Positions 45,046 through 56,016 of a stretch of DNA of 64,000 bases are shown piece after piece; the stretch's first letter is position 1, and each line of letters opens with the position of its first letter. The position numbers and the translations under genes are program-made. The notes below the pieces were generated by a model that saw only the letters and a program-made list of their open reading frames with translations, had not been told where the DNA came from and made no database searches. Source of the DNA: Bryum argenteum. Taxonomy: Eukaryota; Streptophyta; Bryopsida; Bryales; Bryaceae. The stretch spans positions 3,291,001 to 3,355,000 of the forward strand of contig CM073321.1 in assembly GCA_037043015.1 (NCBI GenBank), written 5' to 3'.

Positions 45046-47227
45046 ATGCCGCAAAGTCGAGCTGAGCACGATCAAAATAGCAAAAGTGCTAGAAGTAAGA
45101 GACGAAAAAAGAGGGTAGCAGGAGGTCGCTTGTATTTCTCCAAAAAAAGATCTAAGTAGTGCCACGCAGATGAAGGAGAGAGGTAGTCGCGAGCGCTCCA
45201 GCAATATAGGCAATACAGCAAAAGCATTATTTCCAATATTAGAGAACATTGGATGTGATTAGCAAATTGAAGAGGCAAGGAAGGGCTCCAGGGGGCGCGC
45301 TCATACCACGTATAGCAGGCGCAGGAATCAGGCAAGTTTTTCTCTTTTTGGTAGACTTGACGAATTATGTTAAAATCCATAAGCTTATTCTCTATTTGGA
45401 ATGTAGGAAAACAAAGAACAGATTGAGGACGATCTCATCTGGGAGAATCTGAAAGATAAAAGCGATGACAGCGACGACAAAGATGATCAAGGTGAGACTT
45501 AATTGCTAGTTGATATGGAGTTTGTTATTTGATTCAACTTCAAGAGATGGTTGATGTCGATGTTATGAATGCAAAGGTCAATGTCGATTTACCTCAAATG
45601 AATCGAAGCCCTAGGCCGTGACATTTACGCTACTCGTCGCTATCTACAGTGTCCCTCTACTGGTCGCTATTTGGAGTGTCCATGGATCGCCGAAGGCTTC
45701 TACTGTACCCTCTTTGTGCACTGCTGTCCGCCAATCCCTAACGCTCTTTGATGTAGCCTATCCATCTGATGATTCTGGCTTTTTGCCTACCCTTCTAGCT
45801 TCTCTTCTTTGCGCCATCGTTACTACCGCGGCACCGCTGAGCCACCGGCATAGTCACCAACAAAGGGCGACCTGGAACCAGCCACCGGCATCGCGATTGC
45901 TCAGGCCAGCTCGGGCGTACCGCACTTCCAGCGACCAGCAACCAGCCACCGGCATCGCGATTGCTCAGGCCAGCTCGGGCGTACCGCACTTCCAGCGACC
46001 AGCAACCAGCCACCGGCATCGCGATTGCTCAGGCCAGCTCGGGCGTACCGCACTTCCAGCGACCAGCAACCAGGTCACCGACTCAACCCTAATTGCGTTT
46101 TAGTGACCTACGGACAGCGTCCCGCTGCCTTGTTCCGCCGTCCCGCACCGTCCCGTCGTTAACGTCGAAGGGCGATGGCCGTTTCTCAGGCTCGCTGGTA
46201 AGTGATCCACATCGCAAGCAAGCATCGCGTACGCCTGCACCTCTACCGATCGGTCGTGCAAGCCGGCGCTCAGCCACCGCCATCGACATTGCTGACGCCA
46301 GCTCCGGAGATGCGCATTTTCACCGACCAGCAACCGGGTCCCTGGCTCAACCCTTATTTTGCATTTTTGGATCGCGCACAGTATCCTGTTGCGCTGGCAG
46401 AGCATATCGTCATCTCCGCCGAGCCGCGCAGCCACTGACTTCAGTCGGGATGCCGGTTTGCCGACGAGCTAGAATCGCAACGCCACCGACGCGCATGACG
46501 GCTACGCTATTTTTCCGCCACCGACATCCTTTGAAACAAATCTTGCTCCTCAACGCGCAACCTGTCACGCTGGTTTAGGCCATCGCCATCATTCCATTGA
46601 GTTGCAGCTTCTGTCTCTTTTTCTCATCACCTAATGCTCGTCGCATTGCATCGCTAGCCTTTCAGACAAATTCAGAATTTGATTTACAACAAAATCATTT
46701 GATACTTTCTTTGAATTTGCCACCGATTGACTGCGAAGGCCATGGCAACGAATTTGCCACTGATAGACTGAGCAGGCGCATTCCTCTTCAATTGAACACA
46801 TTCTTGACGCACGTATCTCGGCACCCGGACGAACGCCTTCAAGCTTGAGGCTGCCAATGTTGCCGCCATCGCAGAGACAGCAATCAGCATTCAATTCTAG
46901 AGTTTTGATTGCCTTACTTTGGATTTGGGAATTGGAGTGCCATGGCCATGGCCGGGGAATGGTGATCCGGAGTGGACTAACTGTAAGTGGATATTGCACC
47001 TTGGATTCGCCATTGACTTTGCGATACTGTTGACTTCATTGTAGGTCAAGATATGACACAAAGATCGCCGACACATGAGGATCCTCCGTTGTCAGAGTAT
47101 TCTGGGGGTGAGAATTTGTCACGAGAGTCACCTCAACTTTCTGGAGAGGAGGCTTTGGTTGAGGCTTCTCCCGTAGTGGTTGCTTCTACGGGAACCCCAC
47201 GGACGGACACGGCAATTACAAGTACAG
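45046..47227 (+). pseudogene. N-terminal fragment of an acidic/NLS gene, scattered exons
   Basis: ATG 45046 (MPQSRAEHDQ) opens a basic NLS-like stretch, KSARSKRRKKR, with a stop at 45157. A further frame at 45168-45270 encodes GSRERSSNIGNTAKALFP. An acidic exon at about 45407-45490 (acceptor ggaatgtag, donor GGTGAGA) reads ENKEQIEDDLIWENLKDKSD. Another Ser/Glu/Pro exon lies at about 47044-47226 (acceptor cattgtag, donor GGTAAAAC). The start and composition resemble those of gene D (MPRTRT...) and of the broken gene at 503-3535. It lies head-to-head with MULE copy 2, as copy A does with MULE copy 1. The conserved domain downstream, if any, was replaced by the tandem array. Confidence 0.35.
45881..46072. 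repeat. 64-bp tandem repeat, three copies
   Basis: Units start at 45881, 45945 and 46009 with gccaccggcatcgcgattgc and are nearly identical, so the expansion is recent. It lies in a probable intron or spacer; overlapping ORFs are not credible genes. Confidence 0.9.
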
Positions 47228-47803
47228 GTAAAACCACTGAATAATGTTTACAGTTTTGCAATCGTTTATAGTTTTCAATGAAGAAATATGAGAGTGAGCG
47301 CTTGGAGTTCCAATGCTGGAGCCTACACGGGACGGGCTCATGAATTCACAAGGGCAGCCCAAATTGTCTGTTTTTTTTTGTCCCGGATCGGCATGGAGGT
47401 TTCTGGCGCAGCTTCTAGATTTTCAGACTTGGAGACGGCACTAGCAGAAGGGCACATGACACCAGCTTGGAGAGGTGCGCAATGAGCATTATTGATGCGC
47501 CTCAAGTTGTATGGGAGCAAAGAGGACATTGGGAGCGCTTCAATTTCCATGGTTGGAGCCGGCAAGGGCAGAAGGCCAGATTTAATTGAGTTGGTAGCTG
47601 CTTCATTTCACCTCAATCTGGGCCGGCGTGAGGTCGGCATGAAGTTGTGTGACGCACCCCGGGCGACAATAACTGGCGCGGTGTGTGTTAACCGGGAGCA
47701 AGGAGGAGATTGGAAGCGCTTTAGTTTCCACGGTTGGGGCCGACAGGGGCAGAAGGCCACACTTGATTGACTTGGTAGCTGCTTCATTTCACTTCAATCT
47801 GGG

Positions 47804-49944
47804 TGTGAACCGCAGAAACGGTTCACGCTTGTTCGAAACACTATATACAAGCGCTAGTATAATATTTTTACGTTCAAAAATCCCAATTGGGGCATTTAGG
47901 CTAATTTCTTCGGTTTCCGGAATTTCTAGGATAATTGAAGAAGTCTACTTAGATGACCCGGTGGTTGTTATTGTATTCTAAATTAGTAACATTAAATTGC
48001 GTCAAAGTTTCATGACATGTTTTAGTTATGTTTTACTGCTTTATCATCATTCATAAATTGCTCAAGTTTCCTCCTAGTTAATAAGCTAGGGAATTGGTAA
48101 AACCCTGCGGATGAACTGCCGGATGAACAAAGTTTCATCCGTGCAAAATGGATGAAACTTGCCCCATCCAAGTCTCCAATTAGGGAGAGAGGGTGGGAGG
48201 TTAGAAGTTTTTTTTTGTGTGGAGAGTTTTTTGTGGTGTGTGTGTTAAAAAATGGGCGCGGAGAGAATGGCTGTGGGAAGTGAGATCTAGAATTTTGTGT
48301 GGTGGCATTGGTTAGGGAGATTTGTGTGTGCTGATTTTTTGGTGGAAAGAAGTGTGCGTAGGATTGGAGTGCATGTGAGTGTGACGGTGGAAGCGGTGGT
48401 TGAAGGTTGTGTTTTTGCAGAATAGTGGGAAGGAATTCAGCCAGCAGCCTCGGAATGTGCCGCACCGGCGTACGATCGGTGACGGTGGTAGCGTCGCGCC
48501 GACGCAGCCGGCGACCCACTTCGATTTGCACAGCAGCATCGACAGCGGAAGTCGGTGTCCGTCCAGACCCTGACTCGACGGTACTCACCAACCGGAGGAG
48601 CCCGCACGGAATCGAACTCAGGAGGAGATGGTGATGTCGGCAGTACGTGGGAAACAACCAGCATCGAGGTGACAAGTTCGGCTCAGCAGGAGCCGGTCGA
48701 AGGCGATCAAAGGAGCGTCGCGATCAGCTGTGACGAGGAGCGGAAGCTCGATAGCCGCCCGAAGGTCGAGCAACACCGACAGCGGCGCCGGTAGTGGAGC
48801 ACCGCAGCAACAGCGGACGGCAGATTGGAGGCATCGGCAGCCCTTCGGTGAACCTCGCCGACACCTGTGCGGCGACATCAACGAGCTCGAGGCGAGCAGC
48901 TCACGGCGATCCGATCGGGGCCACGGACCACCAGATCGGCGGCGCAGCCAGGCAACAGCATCGGTCAGGGCGATGCCAGCGAGGAGCCAGCCGCTGCCTT
49001 CACCGACGACGGCATTCCGGCAGCTCGTGCCAGACCGATCGGCTCGGCTTCAGCCGGTTACGGAACCAGCGGACGATAATGACGAGGGCGATCCAGCACC
49101 CGCGATCTGAGCGACGGAGGCAGTCAGGTCGGTAGTCGGAGGGTTCGACGAAGGCCAGCCGTCAGCGCTAGGCGGAGGAGACAGCACCGAAGGTACCAGC
49201 CATCGAATCTCGGAAGCAGCGTGGGAAATCGGGACCTACCAACCAATCCGGCACTGCAGCCCACGAGGATCACAACGCAATCACGGTGGAACCTCGCTGA
49301 ATCAGGCCGGAGCTGCAAGCAGCGGGAGCATTGTGCCGAAGGTGCAGTAGTGCAGCGAAGCAGGGAGATTGGTGGCCCAACCTCGAGGATCCGCTCAACC
49401 ACCAAGACTTCAGCGCCCTGCCCCCTTCCATGACAATACGGAGGTGGACAGGGTGACATTAAAGAGGAAGTCCCTTGATCTCCTTCTTTTGTGCTCAATT
49501 GTTGTAGTTTTATTGGCTATGTTTTGTAAGTGAATATGGTGGACGTTGTAAACCTTATCTTAAGAAACGGCAATTTCCTTGCCCAAAAAAATGATTGTTT
49601 TGTATTTGGATTTGTGTTGCTTATAAGTGTGTGATGTTCGTTTTGCTGAATGAATGCGTCTTGCTGAATTTTTGTTGTGAGTAGTTAGTGTGCACCACGT
49701 ATTGGGTTAGTGCGGAAGCGCTGCCCAAGTTTTATGCTGAATTTACAAGTTAGGTTAAAAATTCGGGAATTTGGGACCAAGCGCGGAAGCGCTGCCCAAT
49801 TTAATTCCGAACTTCATGGGATATGTTAAGAAGATTTTTTAAGTGTAGCTAGGATGTCCATTGCTTGGAAGGTTGTTTTGCTTGCACCCACCCCCACGGC
49901 CCAATTTGTGAGTTAGAACCGGAACACCGGGATTTAACCTCACA
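47804..49944 (+). mobile_element. Solo LTR, family L2 (2141 bp)
   Basis: It starts TGTGAACCG and ends CCTCACA. The 5-bp duplication ctggg (47799-47803) / ttggg (49945-49949) flanks it, and the tandem-array unit continues on both sides (tcaatctggg ... cagtcgtgaag), so the boundaries are certain to within a base or two. The first ~410 bp match the 3' LTR at 20228; the last ~100 bp match 22005-22103. The GC-rich middle (about 48400-49450) has no counterpart there. Minus-strand and plus-strand ORFs inside it are artefacts of GC richness. Confidence 0.9.
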
Positions 49945-50740
49945 TTGGGCAGTCGTGAAGTTTTGTGACGCACCTCGGGCGTTCATCACTAGCGCGGTGT
50001 GAGTTTTATGGGAGCAAGGAGGAGACTGGGAGCGCTCTAATTTCCATGGTTTAAACAGGTAGGGGTCAAATGGCAAAATTTTATTGGCGTGGTAGCTGCT
50101 TCATTTGATCAGACTCTGGGCCGGCGTGAAGATCTGTGACGCACCTCAGGCGAGCATAACTGGCGCGGCTTGTATTGTTTTAGAGCCAAAAGAAAAATGT
50201 GAGCGATTCGAATACTATGGTTGGCGCCGGCAAGTGCAGAAGTCAAGTTCATTCAATCTTCAAATTGTATTATTAGAGCTGATAATGGCCCGGCTTTGGG
50301 TTTCATAGCGTTTAGATGAAGTATCCTGGCGCAGCTCGGTCGAGCATTGCCGGCACCAACAGCCCAGCCAGACATGGGGCGCGGCGATGGAGTTCATCGA
50401 TATGTAAGCACCTGCTTGGCGCGAGGAGGAGACTGTGAGCTCCGAACACACCGACCTCTCGTTGATAGAGCCTTGTCCACCACACGTGAAGCTGCGTATG
50501 CCACCGGCCCGAGGGACCGAAAATTTTATATCCTGTCAAATTCTGAGCGCTTGCTTGGAACAAGAAGGAGATTATGAACGCTTCAATTTTCATGCTTGGA
50601 ACCGGTAGAGGCAGTAGGCCAAAATTGTTCTGTTTCCTTGAAGTTTCCTTGCACAGCTCGGATGAGCATTATTGTTGCGCCTTGAGTTGTATGGGAGTGA
50701 AGAGGAGACTGGGAGCGCTTCAAATTCCATGGTTGGAGCC

Positions 50741-51077
50741 AAGCTTGTCATATTAGGCGTGTTGAGGTAATTGGGCGGGCAAAACGGACGTACGAGTTGT
50801 CCCGGACGGACGGGCGTGCCCGCCCACCTTGATTGTAGGGGGTGTGTAATTTTTTGTGGGTAACAAACTTTGCAGTAAAAAGCGTGTGTGGCGTTCCACG
50901 CGGCCCGTACGCGGCGGCCAAGTGGCTTAGTTTTCACCAAAACCCTTGCCACGTCATTGTTTTTTACCTAAACTAGAAGTCCACAAACGTTTGACCCTAT
51001 CGAGCGAGCCACAACTCAATCGGACGGACAAGGCGGACGGACGGGCAGGCGGCGTGCCCCCCCGGTATGACAACCTT
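50741..51077. mobile_element. MITE, copy 2 (337 bp)
   Basis: Ends AAGCTTGTCATATTAGG and, inverted, AAGGTTGTCATACCGGG. Flanked by a perfect 10-bp duplication ggttggagcc (50731-50740 and 51078-51087), a word that occurs once per unit in the host array, confirming insertion. A 9-11-bp duplication is the hallmark of Mutator-type elements. Confidence 0.92.
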
Positions 51078-51540
51078 GGTTGGAGCCGGTAGGAGCAAAT
51101 GGCAAAATTTTATTGGCCTGGTAGCTGCTTCGTTTGATCAGACTTTGGGCCGGCGTGAAGTTCTCTCAAGCACCTCGGGCGAGCATAACTGGCGCGGCGT
51201 GTGTTGATTTAGAGCCAAGAGGACAATGTCAGCGAGTTGATTTTTATGGTTGGAGCCGGCAAAGGCAGAAGTCCAATTCAATAAATCTATCCTAGCGTAG
51301 CTCGGGCGAGCATTGCCGGCACCAAAAGCCCTTATTGGCTTGGCGAGAGTTCTGTGAGATCGGCTACCAAACTCGTATCCCGGTGAGACATGGGGCACAA
51401 GGAGGAGACTGTGAGCTCCTGATTTTTCTTATGTTGGAGCCATGATTTGCAGATTCCTGGGAAACAATGGTTCTTTGCCGTTGTGTAAGCACTAGAATCA
51501 TAGATTCGTTTGGAAACATCGTGTTTTAAGTGATTCAACG

Positions 51541-52690
51541 TTGACATCTGGAGGTGTTTTTTTGGGAAATGCGCCGATGATGAACTTTTTGGCTACAGTC
51601 TCGTTACCATCTGGTGCCGGCAGACACATACAGGTGTCGGCAGACTCTCATGGTGCGAGGAAATACACTGAGGCCAAAGGACCCTTCATAGTCCCAAGGT
51701 GCCGGCTCACCACTTCGGAGGCCGCCAAACGCCTGTCGGTGCCAACTCATGCATTCGGTGCCAAGTCATGTATCCGTTGTCGGCGGTACGTGCCTAGGCC
51801 GGCTTAGCCCTTCCGGTGCCGGCAGACATCTGTTGTTGCCGGCTCACCAGTTATTGTGCCGGCGGACCCCACGCGTGAAAATTTTGGAGCTTTGCTCCTC
51901 CCTTGCCGGCGCATTCCCGTCTAGTGCTGACGCATTATCTTCCAGTGCCGGCGTACTTCCTTCCGGCGCCGGTGCCGGCGCACTTCCTTCTGGAGACGGG
52001 GCACCCCATGTGCTGCCGGCGCACTCCTCAGACGTGCCGGCTCACCCCTCAGACGTGGCGGCTCACCTCTTCCGGCGGACCTTTCTGGTGCCAGCCTTCG
52101 TTGTATTGCTCACCCTTCATTGTGGGGGCTCACTATTCTCGTGCCAGCGCCCACGTACTCAAAAGTAAAACGCCTGATCTCGCAGGCGGACGTCGCGTGT
52201 CAGGCTACTCCAACAGGTGCCCCTAGACCCCATTCCATTTGGGTGTGTTGCCGGCTGACCGTCTCCCTTCCGGTGTCGGCGCACCCCGTCTGCTCCCGAT
52301 GCACCCCTTCCTAGCGCCGGCTAACCTCTTTCCAGCGCACCTTGCTCGCTCACCTCTCCCGGCCGACCCCTGCTGGTGCCAACCATCAAGTTTTGTTGTT
52401 CATCCCTCATGGTGCCGGCTCACTATTCTTGTGCCAGCGGCCACCTACTCAGTCGTCGAATTGTTGATGTCGCGGGCAGACGTCTCATGTCGGGCCACTC
52501 CAACAGGTGCCCGCGAAACCTATTGTTTACGGGTTTGGTGCTGGCAGACCGTCTGCCTTCCGATGCTGGTGCACTCCATCTGCTGTCGGCGCACTCCTTA
52601 CTAGCGCCGGCTAACCTCTTCCCAGCGCACCTTGCCTACTCACCTCTCCCGTCCATGAGGTCGTCGCATGTGTCAATGTTCTGTTAGCAA
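51541..52690. repeat. CCGGC-rich region with a 291-bp tandem repeat
   Basis: From about 51940 to 52680 a ~291-bp unit is present about 2.5 times (actccaacaggtgccc at 52201 and 52493; cgccggctaacctctt at 52315 and 52605). Upstream, 51600-51940 is packed with the word gtgccggc. ORFs here reflect the repeat and are not called. Confidence 0.8.
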
Positions 52691-52946
52691 TTTGATCTCT
52701 CGTGTAATATAAGATTTGTCTCTATTTTGGCGCACACCACTCCGGCAATGTTGAATGAGACGCAATCAATGTGAAACCACCCGGGTCATGCACGGGTGCT
52801 CATCAATGCGTGTACTATAACCCCCGGTTGTGGATTGCAACTTTCTCAGATTTGAGTAGGGGAGATGTTTTGGGTTTTGGGGGTCGCGTTTATGGTCGGA
52901 TGGTGCTCTTAAATTTTGAGCTGGGGGCGAAGATTGAGTAGTAGCG

Positions 52947-53444
52947 ATGAAGAAGTATGCGAGGTTGCGGCAGGAATGTTCGGAGTTTGACAACGTTCTG
53001 TACAATGCGAGTCCTGAAAGGTCCTCGTTCGGTTCTTGCGGACAGGAGTTTTACAGCACGCAATCTTCTCGGGGACCAGGAGTTCGATCGGGGTCTGATC
53101 GATCTTCAGAACGCGACTCTCCACCTGCGCTTCGCCTAGCGCGACCCCAAGAACCACCACCACCACCTCCTGGCTCTTCTCATACCGATCTCACCGCTGC
53201 ACTCCAGAAGCTCGCTTCGTATCGTAAAGGAAGCTCAAGACGGCACACCAGCGCGCTGTGGCCACAAGGGAATATTGAGGAGCAGCTGCGCTCTGCTAGT
53301 GGCCGCTGGCCCGTTGAGCCCAATCCCCTCGTTACTTTAGGTCGGTCCTGCGGACCTTGTATGAGAATCTGCAATCTAATGAAAGAATCTCATCATCCTT
53401 GCTACAGAGACAGAGGCTACATTCCAATGTTTCTATTTTACTGA
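52947..53444 (+). CDS. Possible partial gene, unrecognised
   Basis: An ATG frame of 165 codons (MKKYARLRQECSEFDNVLYN) shifts to a more protein-like neighbouring frame around 53050-53140 (LLGDQEFDRGLIDLQNATLH) and then continues Pro- and His-rich. This suggests a fragment of a real gene with a frameshift. No family can be named, and no splice sites or 3' end are certain. Confidence 0.25.
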   Translation: MKKYARLRQECSEFDNVLYNASPERSSFGSCGQEFYSTQSSRGPGVRSGSDRSSERDSPPALRLARPQEPPPPPPGSSHTDLTAALQKLASYRKGSSRRHTSALWPQGNIEEQLRSASGRWPVEPNPLVTLGRSCGPCMRICNLMKESHHPCYRDRGYIPMFLFY

Positions 53445-54805
53445 TTGGTTTGTTCCAATTTTTACGGCTTCCTCGAGGCTATGATATCACAATCCATGAG
53501 AAGCTGCATTTGGGCATGATTTCAGCTTGTTTACCACTTTGGCATGATATCAATTTGTTTACCATTGTAGCATGTTTTCAGTTTTTTTACCATTTTGGCA
53601 ATTGCTTTTGGCAGAGAGTGGGCGATGGCAGGCAGTGGAGACGGCATCGTTGAGTGGGCGGTGGGGGTAAACGCACACTACGCTTGTACAAAATCTTAGT
53701 CACGGCAGAATTTCTGCGTCAGGTGAAAGTCTGGATCCAATTTTAGTCTAGAATTTTTTATATTTTCTAGAAGACAATTAGTAGGTGTAGTAGTGCACCT
53801 TGTCTTCATTTGAGATTGAAAAAAATTCTCATTGCTAAAAGATAGAACCTTAAAATGAGTACGAACATTAAAAGTATGTACTGCACAGAGACAGGTTTTG
53901 CACGTATGTACTCGTTATGAATGTTTCTTTTATTAAGTATTCGTTTTGAATAGCTATATGTAAGCTCGTTTCATTGCCTACCATATCTTGCACTTGGCAA
54001 AGATAAATTCATCGCCAAAATTAAAAAAATGTTAGAAATATGGCTGAAGGGTTAAGTAGTCTAAAATATGAGTTTAAATGTTTTTTTGGCAATTTTTTTT
54101 TTTAGTAGCATATATCTACTACTTGTCTAGATTGAATAACAATCATATTTTCCGGAAGTCAAAAACAACCACGACATTTGTTGCATCGGAGATGTAGGTC
54201 CATATATTGCCCCATTCTTCTAAAATCCCGATTGACTTCCTTGTAAATTGCATTGTACTAGTTTAGTACTGGACGGACTTGTTTGTACTGCATTAACCAA
54301 TAAGAGGAGCTCTTCTCGGTTTCTATTCTGGTCGTTGCCTGACACGTATTCCTTATCTTTTCAGCAAGAATCTCTCGTCTACTACCAAAAGTGAAGGACG
54401 AATTCAGTTGTTTTGTCGCTTGTGGAGCACGATGGAGTACAATGGCTCCCTCCTTGTTCGAATTTGTGTTTGCCGTATGTTGTTGATAGCAAGGCAGAGG
54501 CTCGGAGAAATCTTCGTCAAATTTCGCCGTTTTGAAGCTTCGGTCAAATTTGAGTTGGGTGTCGGTGCTTTGTGTTTTTGCATGGTTCCTTCTAATAAAA
54601 TCAAGGACACTCAAAGTACCACAGGGTTTTATTTATAAATCCTAAAGTTCAGTATTCAGGTAGACGCGAAGCAGGATTTCTTTGTAAATTTGCGTTAGGG
54701 TTTCAGCACGTTCTCCGTAACAATACAGTTAGTACTACATGGTCAACATTATACGTTCATGAAACGTTATACAGTTTGCTAATCATTCTGGCATTGTATT
54801 CGCAG
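53445..54805. other. Non-coding, moderately AT-rich spacer
   Basis: No supported gene. Overlapping ORFs of both strands around 54260-54640 show no family features. Confidence 0.45.
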
Positions 54806-54813
54806 CGGCAAAC

Positions 54814-55418
54814 ATGGAATTTCTGCACAGTTCTGAGATTGAAGAAATTGACTGGCTAGTGACCACTAAGACGTTCTCCAACAACGATAACCCGTCCAGT
54901 TACTTTTCTAGAGATGACGAACCAGGAGGTAGCGACTTTGAGGACGAGGATGATGCGCCGGGATCTCCCGTTGATGATGGTCGTGGCGATGAGAAGGTTA
55001 AGAAGAGTGCTACAGAGAAGGAATGGGAGAAGTTGGTATCATTGAAGGTTCATCTCCCTCCTTGTGCTCTTACAGAAGAGGAGTTTGAGATATATGGACT
55101 CCCCAACAAAGGCAAGAATCCACACAAGCTACGACCTCTTGTTGACATCTTTGACAAGGATGTTACAATTGTCTTTGGGCACCCAAAAGGGAGGAAGGGG
55201 AGGGCTGGATATCACTATGCAGATTGTAAGGACCAAGGTGTCTTAAAGCGCATTTTTGAGATATTTTTCTTGGTTTATTTGAGAGATCTACATAGGTCTA
55301 AGATGATAGCTAAGCAATTCGCTAGGGGTATTGTTATGGAGGTCCTAAAAAAGAAAACTGTGAGTTGGGCGGAGTTTGCTGCTGTGTCCAATAGAAACCA
55401 AAGAAGCAAGTGGTTAAA
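54814..55418 (+). CDS. Unrecognised acidic protein, first coding exon
   Basis: A splice acceptor (attcgcag) precedes the ATG at 54814, and the exon ends at a good donor, A/GTAAGTG, at 55419. The 201-residue piece is intact: a hydrophobic/acidic start (MEFLHSSEIEEIDWLV), a Glu/Asp/Gly linker (about residues 33-60), then a globular part with HLPPCALTEEEFEIYGLPNK and VFGHPKGRKGRAGYHYADCK and a helical end. No stop or frameshift is present, unusual in this window. The next exon was not found before the convergent neighbour at 56017. Family unknown. Confidence 0.5.
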
Positions 55419-56016
55419 GTAAGTGAAGTTGTGTTTGAAGGCTGTAGAACACGTAATTCATTATAATGGGAATATTCAAATTATCATCAAATAACATATT
55501 TTGTTAAAGTGAGAATATTTCTATTATCATCAACCTAAATCCGGCAAAAAGGACTTCATTTGACCTAAAGTGCAAACCAAGAAACTCAAAACTCTCTAAT
55601 ATAAGCAAAACATCCCATTAAAACAAGAAACTCAACTTTATTGAGAACATATATTTGGAATGGTCAAAACACATTCAATATCTAATCTTAAAAGAGTAGC
55701 ACATTAAAAGAGAAACCACATTAAAATGAGAAAATATCACCATGTCAAATATTAAATATAGTTTTAGAGATACAATGCTATTTAAAGTACTCGTTATAAT
55801 ACGCTGCTGCTTCAAAAAATTACATCAATCTACTAATCTACTCGTGCCTAAAACGAGAAAACTCTAAACAAATTCGATATAAATGAGCTCAAATCCAATC
55901 CGAGAAAAAATTATGGAAGAGCTCTTGTCCACTTTGTCCTCCATAACAGCTGAAGCCGCGATTGATTATTGAGGTCGACGCGAGCTAAATACCAATGTCA
56001 TGAGTGATCTCGAATT

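Larger units (their letters stand above)
47288..51440. repeat. Degenerate ~170-180-bp tandem array
   Basis: Units carry ggtagctgcttcattt, ctgggccggcgtgaag, gtgacgcacctcgggcgagc, ataactggcgcggcgtgtg, gaggagactgggagcgcttc and catggttggagccggcaagg in fixed order. Spacing of the first phrase is 181 bp between 47599 and 47780, and about 171 bp to 50097 once the LTR is removed. A solo LTR (47804-49944) and a MITE (50741-51077) are inserted in it. No protein-coding evidence. Confidence 0.8.

Noticed and set aside
45618..46578. Plus-strand ORFs of 161 codons
   Set aside because: The first is built on the 64-bp repeat; neither has family features or consistent splice sites.
48022..49498. Long overlapping ORFs on both strands
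   Set aside because: They lie inside the solo LTR 47804-49944, whose middle is GC-rich and poor in stop codons.
51541..52687. Ser/Pro-rich ORFs in the CCGGC region
   Set aside because: Three frames are open at once across a 291-bp tandem repeat; typical of GC-rich non-coding DNA.
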